Shown here piece after piece: positions 14,607 to 22,156 of a DNA stretch of 32,555 nt. How positions within the stretch are numbered: position 1 is the first letter of the stretch; each line of letters opens with the position of its first letter. The position numbers and the translations under genes were made by a program. The DNA lies in assembly GCA_016234155.1 (NCBI GenBank), contig JACRGZ010000013.1, forward strand, positions 1 to 32,555, given 5' to 3'. The notes under the pieces were generated by a model. The model searched no databases and was not told where the DNA came from. It saw only the letters and a list, made by a program, of their open reading frames with translations. Source of the DNA: Nitrospirota bacterium. GTDB taxonomy: Bacteria; Nitrospirota; 9FT-COMBO-42-15; HDB-SIOI813.

Positions 14607-15323
14607 TTGGGTAATGTCAAATGTCAAAATTCAAAGAGGCTCTTGCAAAAGTATAAAAATGTTGTCATTCCCGCATGGTTTAAGCGGGAATATAGTGTTT
14701 TATTACAGAAAATCATATCCGTCCCCGAGTGGCTTCTATCGGGGATAGAAGATTTCGGGGATGACATAGACTTTTGCAAGAGCCTCCAAAGTTCAAATTA
14801 TTTTAGGATTTTGATTTTCATCTCTGGATTTTGTTTAATATTTTTATTTAATTCTTCAACAGTAAGGGGAGAAGAGTCGCCGGTTACGAGGTTCATCAGT
14901 CAGGGGGAGGAAGGGGCGCTCTCTATAACATCCAGGAAGATGACCCTCAAGAACCAGGAGAATACGATACTGTTTGAAGGGGATGTTGTTTTAGAGCGCG
15001 GCTCAATGAGGTTAAAGGCCAGGAGGGTAGAAGCTGTGTTCACATCGCTGCCGGAGGGAGAGCAGGGTTTATTTGAGAGTGCAGATAAAAAAAGAGGGCT
15101 TTCTACTATTACTGCTACAGGGGATGTCGAATTTATCCAGGGTTCCAGAACTGTCCTTTCAAACAAGGTCATTTATTTTAAAAAAGATGAGAGGATGGTC
15201 TTTACAGGCTCACCGAATATCCGGGAAGGTAAGGATGAACTCAAGGGTGAAAAGATCACAGTCCATATACTGGAGGACAGGGTTGTGGTAGAGGGAGGGG
15301 AAGCAATTATACATCCCAGGTAG
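14607..15323 (+). CDS. lptA: LptA/OstA-like periplasmic LPS transport protein with MITE-derived N-terminus
   Basis: The native part runs from about 14811: a hydrophobic export segment (IFISGFCLIFLFNSS), then VRGEESP and an OstA-type beta-jellyroll (ITSRKMTLKNQENTILFEGD, LKARRVEAVF, TATGDVEFIQGSRTVLSNKVIYF, ITVHILEDRVVVEGGEA). It would bridge the periplasm between LptC and the outer membrane. The frame continues upstream without a stop through a complete 151-bp MITE (14636-14786) to a TTG at 14607. There is no in-frame ATG in this region; the only candidates are TTG at 14607, 14643 (inside the MITE) and 14811. Either the last one is used with a TTG start, or the protein carries about 53 MITE-encoded residues before its signal. 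The longest form is reported here, and the true start is uncertain. Confidence 0.82.
   Translation: MGNVKCQNSKRLLQKYKNVVIPAWFKREYSVLLQKIISVPEWLLSGIEDFGDDIDFCKSLQSSNYFRILIFISGFCLIFLFNSSTVRGEESPVTRFISQGEEGALSITSRKMTLKNQENTILFEGDVVLERGSMRLKARRVEAVFTSLPEGEQGLFESADKKRGLSTITATGDVEFIQGSRTVLSNKVIYFKKDERMVFTGSPNIREGKDELKGEKITVHILEDRVVVEGGEAIIHPR
14636..14786. mobile_element. 151-bp MITE, copy 2
   Basis: Perfect 17-bp terminal inverted repeats (GAGGCTCTTGCAAAAGT and complement) and a 4-bp target duplication CAAA (14632-14635 and 14787-14790). It is the same length as the copy at 9069-9219. It lies in the lptC-lptA junction, inside an AAATTCAAA-type repeat tract. It is open in the lptA frame. Confidence 0.88.
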
Positions 15324-15347
15324 GGCTAAGTTAGGGTGAAGAAAGAT

Positions 15348-15373
15348 GTAGGGACAGACCTTCAGGTCTGTCC
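15348..15373. repeat. GGACAGACCT palindrome, copy 2 (inverted)
   Basis: GTAG, then the palindrome with GGACAGACCT and AGGTCTGTCC arms at 15352-15373. It is the inverted counterpart of 13853-13878 and lies between lptA and lptB. Confidence 0.85.
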
Positions 15374-15391
15374 AAAATGGCGGCAGGTTAA

Positions 15392-16165
15392 ATGGCAACG
15401 CTTAAAGTAGAAAATATAGAGAAGATTTACAAGGGCCGTAAGGTAGTGGATAAGGTAAGCCTCACATTAAACAGGGGTGAGGTGGTAGGTATTTTAGGGC
15501 CTAATGGGGCTGGTAAGACCACGATCTTTTCCATTATTATAGGTATCTTAAAACCCTCTGCCGGCCGGATATTCTTAGATGATACCGAGATAACCTGCCT
15601 CCCTACTTATAAGCGTGCACGCCTTGGGATATGCTACCTTCCCCAGGAACCATCGATTTTCAGGAAACTTACAGTAGAAGAGAATATTATGGGAGTCCTC
15701 GAATTTCAAGACCTGTCTTCATACGAACGTCATGACAGATTAAATCAGCTTATCAGGGAACTCAATGTAGCCCATCTTGCCAGGCAGCCGGCCAATACCC
15801 TTTCGGGTGGTGAGAGGAGGCGGGTAGAGATTGCCCGTTCGCTTGCCTCATCGCCCACATTTATCTTTCTCGATGAGCCCTTTGCCGGTATAGACCCCAT
15901 TTCTGTAACAGACCTGCAACAGATAATCCTTCAGTTAAAGGACAAAGATATAGGTATATTAATAACGGATCACAATGTTAAGAATACACTTGAGGTCTGT
16001 GACAGGGTATATATATTAAATGAGGGTATTATTTTAAAATCAGGAACTCCGTATGATATAGCTGCAAGCGCTGAGGTTAGATCTACCTATTTGGGAGAAA
16101 GGTTCAGGTTAGAACCAGAGCATACTGTGCCGGAGCATATCCCAGAGCATATAATAGACAGATAG
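15392..16165 (+). CDS. lptB: LptB, ATPase of the LPS export ABC transporter
   Basis: A 257-residue cytoplasmic ABC ATPase that powers LptFG. All motifs are intact: Walker A GPNGAGKTT (about 36-44), Q-loop YLPQEPSIFRKLTV, signature LSGGERRR, Walker B FIFLDEPFAGID with catalytic Glu, and H-loop TDHN. The YLPQEPSIFRKL and EPFAGIDPISV sequences are characteristic of LptB rather than of amino-acid transporters of the LivG/F group. The C-terminus has an extra PEH-rich tail (PEHTVPEHIPEH), probably a small tandem expansion. It sits between lptA and rpoN as in many Gram-negatives. Confidence 0.95.
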   Translation: MATLKVENIEKIYKGRKVVDKVSLTLNRGEVVGILGPNGAGKTTIFSIIIGILKPSAGRIFLDDTEITCLPTYKRARLGICYLPQEPSIFRKLTVEENIMGVLEFQDLSSYERHDRLNQLIRELNVAHLARQPANTLSGGERRRVEIARSLASSPTFIFLDEPFAGIDPISVTDLQQIILQLKDKDIGILITDHNVKNTLEVCDRVYILNEGIILKSGTPYDIAASAEVRSTYLGERFRLEPEHTVPEHIPEHIIDR

Positions 16166-16179
16166 TAGGGGGTCAGAAT

Positions 16180-17631
16180 ATGCATACGAAATTAGATATC
16201 AGGCTTGCACAGAAGCTTATAATGACCCCTCAGCTTCAGCAGGCCATAAAGCTCCTTCAACTCTCAAAACTTGAGTTACAGCAGATAATAAATCAGGCGC
16301 TCATGGAAAACCCTTTCCTTGATGAGATCCCGGAAGAAACAGCAGAGGCGGATGAAGATGAAATGTATAAGACAACTACCACTTCGGAGAGTGACAGTAA
16401 AGTAGAGGTTGAAGCAGAACAAGTCACGCCACTCGATGGAATGGACCTGAAGTGGGATGACTATCTCTCTGATGACGGAGTTGACACCAAAGAGTTAAGC
16501 TATTTTAAGGATAGCGACGAAGATGCCATGACATATGAGCAGACAGTGTCCAGGCCCTCTTCACTCTCTGAACACCTGTCATGGCAGCTTAATCTTTCTA
16601 CTTCTGATCCGGTTATCAAAAATATAGGCGAGGCCATAATTGGCAATATAGATGATAATGGTTATCTTCAAGCGACTATGGAAGAGATAAGCGGGATATG
16701 TGGTGTATCAAAAGATATAGTTCTTGGTGTATTGACGTTAATGCAGGGATTTGACCCGCCCGGTATAGCCGCAAGGGATATGAGGGAGTGTCTTCTTATT
16801 CAGATTGCGCAATTAGGTTTTAAAGACACCATTGTTGAGGCAATTGTCTCTGAACATCTCCCGGATTTTGAGAAAAAACGCTTCCCTGTTATAGCGCGTA
16901 AGCTGGGTATTACATTAGATGATTTATCGCATGCCATCAAGATTATAGAAAGGCTTGAACCAAAACCAGGGAGGTCATTTTATTCCTCTGATAATCTTTA
17001 TATAGTCCCGGATGTATTTGTTATAAAATACGAAGGTGAGTATCTCGTTATATTGAGTGATGATGGATTGCCAAGGCTCAAACTGAACCCGACATACAAG
17101 CGGATGCTTAAAAAGGGGAGTGGCCTTGCTGAAGATGCCCGCGGCTACTTAGAGGATAAGTTCCGTTCTGCCATCTGGATGATAAGGAGTATAGAACAGC
17201 GCAACAGGACTATATATAAGGTGGCGCAGAGCATCGTCAGATGTCAGGAGGAATTCCTCGAAAAGGGGATTAATTACCTGAAACCACTGACACTGAGAGA
17301 GATTGCAGATGATATCAATATGCATGAATCCACTGTCAGCCGTGTTACTAACAATAAATATATATGTACACCTCAGGGCATTTTTGAGTTGAAATACTTT
17401 TTCAGCAGCGGTCTGTCAACGAGTGATGGAAACAGTTGTTCGTCAACAAGTGTCAGAGATATGCTCCAGAGGCTAATCGCAGATGAAAACCACAAAAAAC
17501 CTTACAGTGATCAACAGATAATGGAGTTTCTGAAAGGACAGCAGATAGAGATAGCAAGGAGAACGGTTGCCAAGTACAGAAAAGAGTTAAAGATTCCTTC
17601 TGCAAGCAGGCGGAGAAAACTATTAATATGA
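16180..17631 (+). CDS. rpoN: RNA polymerase sigma-54 factor
   Basis: 483 residues with the three sigma-54 regions. Region I is Gln/Leu-rich (LIMTPQLQQAIKLLQLSKLEL) and interacts with activators. An acidic region II follows (about 50-115). The core-binding and HTH region includes LREIADDINMHESTVSRVTN and YICTPQGIFELKYFF. The RpoN box ARRTVAKYRK lies at 459-468 and recognises the -24 element. The protein needs an AAA+ activator, and one candidate is encoded at 28011-29582. AGGGGG precedes the ATG. The stop overlaps rapZ (ATGA). No hpf gene lies between rpoN and rapZ, unlike in enterobacteria. Confidence 0.96.
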   Translation: MHTKLDIRLAQKLIMTPQLQQAIKLLQLSKLELQQIINQALMENPFLDEIPEETAEADEDEMYKTTTTSESDSKVEVEAEQVTPLDGMDLKWDDYLSDDGVDTKELSYFKDSDEDAMTYEQTVSRPSSLSEHLSWQLNLSTSDPVIKNIGEAIIGNIDDNGYLQATMEEISGICGVSKDIVLGVLTLMQGFDPPGIAARDMRECLLIQIAQLGFKDTIVEAIVSEHLPDFEKKRFPVIARKLGITLDDLSHAIKIIERLEPKPGRSFYSSDNLYIVPDVFVIKYEGEYLVILSDDGLPRLKLNPTYKRMLKKGSGLAEDARGYLEDKFRSAIWMIRSIEQRNRTIYKVAQSIVRCQEEFLEKGINYLKPLTLREIADDINMHESTVSRVTNNKYICTPQGIFELKYFFSSGLSTSDGNSCSSTSVRDMLQRLIADENHKKPYSDQQIMEFLKGQQIEIARRTVAKYRKELKIPSASRRRKLLI

Positions 17632-18506
17632 GATTTAAGAATCTCCGCGTGGTGGTTATAAGCGGACTTTCAGGGGCCGGCAGGAGCAGCGCCCTGAAAT
17701 GTTTTGAGGATTTAGGTTTTTTCTGCATAGACAATCTCCCCCCGCAGCTTCTTCCCAAGTTAGTTGAACTCTGTACCCAGTCCGGGAGTGAAATCAGCAA
17801 GATAGCATTAGGTATAGATATACGTGAGAGGGGATTTTTCCGTGATTTTGAGAACGTATTGAATGATCTGATAAAGAGCGGGTACCCTATAGAGATTGCA
17901 TATCTCGATGCGAGGGATGAGGCGCTTGTCAGACGTTTTAGCGAGACAAGAAGGCCCCACCCACTTGCAAAGGAGATGCCTGTCATCGATGGTATAAGAC
18001 TTGAACGTGAGAGGTTAAGGTGGTTGCGCGAGAAGGCCACCCTGATTATAGACACCTCAGATTTCAATATCCATCAACTCAAGAATGAAATCTACAGGCA
18101 CTTCTTCGAGGCAGAAAGAGACAAAAAGATAATCGTAAATATAGTCTCTTTTGGTTTTAAATACGGGGTGCCCTATGACATTGATATGTTATTTGATATA
18201 AGGTTCCTCCCGAATCCCAACTTTGTCTCTCATCTTAAACCACTATCCGGAGGGGATAAAGATGTGTCAGAATATCTCTTGTCGAGCCCTCAGACCAAAC
18301 TCTTCTTAGAGAGATTTTTTCAGTTTGTAGATTTCCTTATGTCCCAGTATGAACAGGAGGGGAGATATTATCTCAGCATAGGAATTGGCTGCACAGGGGG
18401 GAGACACAGGTCGGTTTTTATAGCAGAAAGCCTTGAAAGGCATATAAGGGATATGGGTTATGAGACAACCTTACGCCACAGGGATATTGAGAAAGTGAAT
18501 GTCTGA
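17628..18506 (+). CDS. rapZ: RapZ-family RNase adapter / nucleotide-binding protein
   Basis: 292 residues of the YvcJ/RapZ family. The N-terminal P-loop domain has SGLSGAGRSSALKCFEDLG and DNLPPQLLPKL; the C-terminal domain has IGIGCTGGRHRSVFIAE. In E. coli RapZ delivers the small RNA GlmZ to RNase E, controlling glucosamine-6-phosphate synthase; roles elsewhere are less clear. The Walker A lysine is Arg here (GAGRSS), a conservative change that may weaken nucleotide binding. It starts inside the rpoN stop (ATGA), so it is coupled to rpoN. Confidence 0.93.
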   Translation: MRFKNLRVVVISGLSGAGRSSALKCFEDLGFFCIDNLPPQLLPKLVELCTQSGSEISKIALGIDIRERGFFRDFENVLNDLIKSGYPIEIAYLDARDEALVRRFSETRRPHPLAKEMPVIDGIRLERERLRWLREKATLIIDTSDFNIHQLKNEIYRHFFEAERDKKIIVNIVSFGFKYGVPYDIDMLFDIRFLPNPNFVSHLKPLSGGDKDVSEYLLSSPQTKLFLERFFQFVDFLMSQYEQEGRYYLSIGIGCTGGRHRSVFIAESLERHIRDMGYETTLRHRDIEKVNV

Positions 18507-19116
18507 GACGATGTCTTCATACATAATTGCCATTACAGGTGCAAGCGGCACTGTCTATGGTATAAGACTGTTGAAGTACATGCTCGGAAACGGGATCAGG
18601 GTCTATCTTACTATTACTAAGGAAGGGTGGGATATATTGAGGGATGAGGCCGGGTTATACTGGGAGGGGGGAGAAGATGAGGTCAACTCCGCCCTCAGGA
18701 AATATTTTGGGGCAGCGGAAGAGACACTTCGCTACTACCATGAAGATAACCTCAGGGCATCCATAGCGAGCGGCTCTGTTCATACTGACGGGATGATAAT
18801 AGTTCCATCTTCCATGAAGACTGTTGCTTCCATAGCATCAGGTGTTGCCTCTAATCTTGTTGGACGTGCCGCCGATGTTATTTTGAAGGAGAAGAGAAAA
18901 TTGGTTATAGTCCCACGGGAGACACCATTGAATAGTATACACTTACGTAACCTCCTCACCCTTTCCGAGATGGGCGCCCATATTATCCCCGCCATGCCGG
19001 CATTCTATAACAGACCAAAGACCATAGAAGATATTGTGGATTTTATAGCCGGCCGCATCCTTGATGCCCTATATATAGATAATAGCCTATATAGGCGATG
19101 GGGTGACAAGGAATAA
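18499..19116 (+). CDS. ubiX: UbiX-like flavin prenyltransferase
   Basis: 205 residues of the UbiX/Pad1 flavoprotein family. It opens with IIAITGASGTVYGIRLL (FMN-binding), then has VPSSMKTVASIASGVASNLVGRAADV and the diagnostic VPRETPLNSIHLRNLL. UbiX joins dimethylallyl phosphate to FMN, giving the prenyl-FMN cofactor of UbiD decarboxylases. No ubiD is in the window. The start overlaps the rapZ end by eight bases; a second ATG four codons later (18511) is equally possible. It is probably the last gene of the lptC-to-ubiX run, since a fresh promoter follows. Confidence 0.93.
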   Translation: MSETMSSYIIAITGASGTVYGIRLLKYMLGNGIRVYLTITKEGWDILRDEAGLYWEGGEDEVNSALRKYFGAAEETLRYYHEDNLRASIASGSVHTDGMIIVPSSMKTVASIASGVASNLVGRAADVILKEKRKLVIVPRETPLNSIHLRNLLTLSEMGAHIIPAMPAFYNRPKTIEDIVDFIAGRILDALYIDNSLYRRWGDKE

Positions 19117-19123
19117 AAAATAC

Positions 19124-19152
19124 TTGACTCTGGTTATTATATGAAGTATAGT
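19124..19152 (+). promoter_or_regulatory. Predicted sigma-70 promoter of the MerR-pilMNOPQ operon
   Basis: TTGACT (19124-19129), a 17-base spacer and TATAGT (19147-19152): five of six matches in both boxes with ideal spacing, the best promoter seen here. Start expected near 19159, just before the inverted repeat. Confidence 0.7.
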
Positions 19153-19162
19153 TAGTATATGT

Positions 19163-19234
19163 GAAGGGTTCAAGGGTTCAAGGGGTCAAGGGGTCGAGGG
19201 GTCAAGTGAAATTCACTCGACCCCTTGACCCCTT
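19163..19234. repeat. GGGGTCAAGG inverted repeat in the pil operon leader
   Basis: The left arm has AAGGGGTCAAGGGGTCGAGG-type units, the centre is GTGAAATTCAC and the right arm has TCGACCCCTTGACCCC. It occupies nearly all of the predicted 5' leader between the promoter and the MerR-like start. It may be a regulatory hairpin or simply a repeat insertion. Confidence 0.8.
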
Positions 19235-19243
19235 ATATGTAAT

Positions 19244-19435
19244 ATGAGTCAGAACAAAAAATATTACGCAAGAGACATATGCACCCTTTTTGATATTTCA
19301 AAGGCTACCCTTTTCAGATGGGAAAGCGATGGATTGATCTCCAATATTAAGAGAGACTGGCGGAACTGGCGCATGTACAGTGAAGAGAATATTGAAGAGA
19401 TCAAGAAGATAATAGAGGCAAAGGGAAAGAAATAA
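19244..19435 (+). CDS. Small MerR-type helix-turn-helix protein
   Basis: 63 residues, essentially one winged HTH: YYARDICTLFDISKATLFRWESDGLI is the MerR-like recognition helix region and NWRMYSEENIEEIKKIIEAK the wing and following helix. It lacks the dimerisation coiled coil and the effector domain of full MerR regulators. It lies at the head of the pil operon and its stop overlaps the pilM start (TAATG), so it is co-transcribed and probably coupled. It may regulate the operon or act as a small DNA-binding adaptor; no target is shown by sequence. No Shine-Dalgarno precedes the ATG. Confidence 0.85.
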   Translation: MSQNKKYYARDICTLFDISKATLFRWESDGLISNIKRDWRNWRMYSEENIEEIKKIIEAKGKK

Positions 19436-20496
19436 TGTTATTCCGCAGAAAGAAAGAGACAATAGGCATTGACATAGGTTCAAGCTCAATCAAGCTTATT
19501 CAATTGGAAGAGAGCGAGGGACGTTATAGGCTGTCCAAGTTTGGTATTTCGTATCTCGCCCCTGAAATGATTGTGGACGGGACTATTATGGACTCTGTCC
19601 GGTGTGTCGAGGCCGTACAGGATCTTATTAAGGAACAGTCCATATCTACTAAGGATGCTGTTATATCTGTATCCGGTCACTCAGTTATAGTTAAAAGGGT
19701 TACCCTCCCCCAGATGTCGGAAGGTGAGCTTGCTGAATCTATTAAATGGGAGGCGGAACAGTATATACCCTTTGACATTAATGATGTGAACATGGACTTT
19801 CAGATATTGAACACCTTTGTCGGCCCTGATGGAAAACCGCAGATGAATGTTTTATTGGCAGCGGTAAAGAAGGACAAGCTTACAGACTACACCTCCCTTG
19901 TCATAGAGGCAGGTCTTAGACCTGCTATTGTTGATATTGACTCCTTTGCCCTCGAAAATATGTATGGGATTAACTACGAGGTCAGGGAGGGTGAGGGTGT
20001 GGCGTTGATAAATATTGGGGCAAGTCTTACAAACATTAACATCCTTCAGGGGGGGATGTTTGCATTTACGCGGGACATTTCCATCGGCGGGAACAGGTAT
20101 ACGGAGTCTATTCAGAAGGACTTGGGCCTTTCCTATGATGATGCAGAGAAGGTGAAGAAAGGGGAAAATGTAGAGGGGATTGACCCTCTCGCTTTAGACG
20201 CGATTATCGGGAATGTCTCTTCAGAGATCGCAGGCGAGATAACAAGATCCTTTGGTTACTTCAAGACCACTTTGGGAAGTGAAAATATAGATAAGGTGAT
20301 GTTGAGCGGCGGTTCATCAAAGGTAAAAAATATAGATGTATTCTTACAGGAACGTCTTGAACTGCCGGTTGAGATTGCAAATCCCTTCAAGAAGATCGAT
20401 GTGCCCCCGGAATTTGACGCTGACTACATAAGAGATATATCCCCAATGGCATCAGTTGCTGTGGGCCTTGGGATACGAAGGTTAGACGACAGATGA
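19435..20496 (+). CDS. pilM: PilM, actin-like type IV pilus assembly ATPase
   Basis: 353 residues of the FtsA/MreB-like fold. It has the phosphate-1 loop IGIDIGSSSIKLIQL near the N-terminus, VKRVTLPQMSEGEL and IKWEAEQYIPFDINDV, the diagnostic PilM segment, and the second phosphate loop LINIGASLTNINIL. PilM is cytoplasmic and binds the N-terminal tail of PilN, forming the inner-membrane platform of the pilus machine. It is first of five pil genes in canonical order and ends in an ATGA overlap with pilN. Confidence 0.95.
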   Translation: MLFRRKKETIGIDIGSSSIKLIQLEESEGRYRLSKFGISYLAPEMIVDGTIMDSVRCVEAVQDLIKEQSISTKDAVISVSGHSVIVKRVTLPQMSEGELAESIKWEAEQYIPFDINDVNMDFQILNTFVGPDGKPQMNVLLAAVKKDKLTDYTSLVIEAGLRPAIVDIDSFALENMYGINYEVREGEGVALINIGASLTNINILQGGMFAFTRDISIGGNRYTESIQKDLGLSYDDAEKVKKGENVEGIDPLALDAIIGNVSSEIAGEITRSFGYFKTTLGSENIDKVMLSGGSSKVKNIDVFLQERLELPVEIANPFKKIDVPPEFDADYIRDISPMASVAVGLGIRRLDDR

Positions 20497-21056
20497 TAAA
20501 AATAAACCTTCTACCGGCTGCTAAAAAGGCAGGTAAGGCTACTCACATCAAGTTCGGTCTTAACTCTTATGTGACACTTTTTATTATTGCCGTGGCGGCC
20601 GTGATACTGATAGAGGGGTTTACATGGTATTGGTTAAACAGCAGGATATCGTCACGCACAACAGAGAAACAGACCCTTGAGACGAGGCTTGCCGGATTAA
20701 AGGAAAAGGTTAAAGAGGTAGAGAATTATGAAAAGGACAAGAAGACCTTCGAGCAGAAGATAGCAATAATACAGAATTTAAAGAAGGGGCAGAAGGGGCC
20801 TGTTCATGTATTGGATGAAATCAGCCGCATGCTGCCGGAGAGGGTCTGGCTTGTATCCCTTAAAGAAAAGGGCGCCGATATAAGTATTACCGGTTCAGGG
20901 ATGACGAATGACGATATAGTCAGGTATGTAAATAATCTCAAGACCTCCAGTCTCTTCCGGAATATCCAGCTTATCGAATCAAGGCAGGTAGTAGATTCAG
21001 GAATTCCTGTTTATAGTTTCAGTTTAACCTTTAGTGTTAATCTTGATACGGTATAG
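20493..21056 (+). CDS. pilN: PilN, type IV pilus inner-membrane platform protein
   Basis: 187 residues. The N-terminal motif IKINLLPA is the PilM-binding tail. One membrane helix (about 27-50) follows, then a coiled coil (about 52-90) and a small periplasmic ferredoxin-like domain with VWLVSLKEKGADISITGSG and FRNIQLIES. Bitopic with the bulk in the periplasm; pairs with PilO. It overlaps pilM by four bases and is followed by pilO after two. Confidence 0.93.
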   Translation: MIKINLLPAAKKAGKATHIKFGLNSYVTLFIIAVAAVILIEGFTWYWLNSRISSRTTEKQTLETRLAGLKEKVKEVENYEKDKKTFEQKIAIIQNLKKGQKGPVHVLDEISRMLPERVWLVSLKEKGADISITGSGMTNDDIVRYVNNLKTSSLFRNIQLIESRQVVDSGIPVYSFSLTFSVNLDTV

Positions 21057-21058
21057 AA

Positions 21059-21628
21059 ATGAATCTTGAATCCCTTGCAAATATACCACGCTCACAAAAG
21101 ATCCTCGTAATAGTCTTGTTGTGGGTAGTTATAATAGGCGGATTTGTTTACTATGTATTTTTGCCGGCTAAAAGCAGGATGGATGTACTTAATAATGCTA
21201 TATATGACCTGAACCTGCAGATAGTCAACAATGAAGTAAAGTTGAGAAGACTTGATCAGTTGAAGGTAGAAAATGCCCAGCTCCAGCAGCAACTAAAGAT
21301 ACTTCAGGCACAACTTCCGGCAGAACAAGAGGTCTCGGGGTTACTAAAACAGATATCGGATTTAAGTATAGAGTCAGGTTTAGAGGTTAAACTGTGGAAA
21401 CCTGGAGAAAGAAAGAAGGACCCCTCCGGACTTTATATAGAAATTCCTGTTGACGTGGACGTCTCTGGTGGTTATCATGCCTTAGCCACATTCTTTGACC
21501 GTGTCAGCAAGCTGCCGAGAATAGTTAATATAACTAATTTAAATATGGAAGGGACCAAAGCGGCGGGCGATAAAGTCTTTATCCAGAACAAATTTGTGGC
21601 TATAACGTTTGCAGCAACCGGAGAATAG
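21059..21628 (+). CDS. pilO: PilO, type IV pilus inner-membrane platform protein
   Basis: 189 residues. Membrane helix at about 15-36 (ILVIVLLWVVIIGGFVYYVF), coiled coil at about 40-85 rich in Leu, Gln and Asn, then a ferredoxin-like domain (LPAEQEVSGLLKQISDLS, YHALATFFDRVSKLPRIVNI). The YHALATFFDRVSKLPRI stretch is a clear PilO signature. It heterodimerises with PilN and contacts PilP. Confidence 0.93.
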   Translation: MNLESLANIPRSQKILVIVLLWVVIIGGFVYYVFLPAKSRMDVLNNAIYDLNLQIVNNEVKLRRLDQLKVENAQLQQQLKILQAQLPAEQEVSGLLKQISDLSIESGLEVKLWKPGERKKDPSGLYIEIPVDVDVSGGYHALATFFDRVSKLPRIVNITNLNMEGTKAAGDKVFIQNKFVAITFAATGE

Positions 21629-21634
21629 GCAAAA

Positions 21635-22156
21635 GTGGCGGCATCAATTTTAATGATTATTTTGTTGACAATCGTTGGCTGTTCTGAACAGACGGTTCAG
21701 ACGCCAGGCCTGCAGCCGGCGACGCAGCAAGATATGAAGGGAAAACAACCTCCCCAGGCTGTTGCCCGGACATCTGTAGAAAGTGCGGCGGGGGAGGCAG
21801 CGGCCGCATATAGTTACAGGACCGGGGGGAGGAGAGATCCGTTCAGGTCACTGATTTTAGGGCTTAGAGAGAAAAAAACAGTTGGTCTCACGCCTCTTCA
21901 GCAGAGAAGTTTGGGAGAGCTCAAGGTAATTGGGATTATCTGGGGGAGCGGGGGGTATGTTGCAATGATAGAGACCCCGGATGGAAAAGGGTATTTAATA
22001 AAAGAAGGGGTTCTGATAGGTTCTGAGGGAGGGGTTATAAAAAAGATTACAGAGGATTCTGTAATCATCGAAGAGGTATATACAGATTATTATGGCAGAA
22101 AGATGTCTAAAAAGACCGTGTTAGGGCTTCATGCTAAAGAGGAGGGTGGTGGATGA
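21635..22156 (+). CDS. pilP: PilP, type IV pilus lipoprotein
   Basis: 173 residues. It begins at a GTG, because only this start leaves a usable signal sequence before the lipobox TIVGC (Cys16). A low-complexity linker is followed by the conserved RRDPFR motif and a beta-rich domain (LGELKVIGIIWGSGGYVAMIE, YLIKEGVLIGSEGGVIKKI). PilP links PilNO to the secretin PilQ in the periplasm. It overlaps pilQ by four bases. Confidence 0.9.
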   Translation: MAASILMIILLTIVGCSEQTVQTPGLQPATQQDMKGKQPPQAVARTSVESAAGEAAAAYSYRTGGRRDPFRSLILGLREKKTVGLTPLQQRSLGELKVIGIIWGSGGYVAMIETPDGKGYLIKEGVLIGSEGGVIKKITEDSVIIEEVYTDYYGRKMSKKTVLGLHAKEEGGG

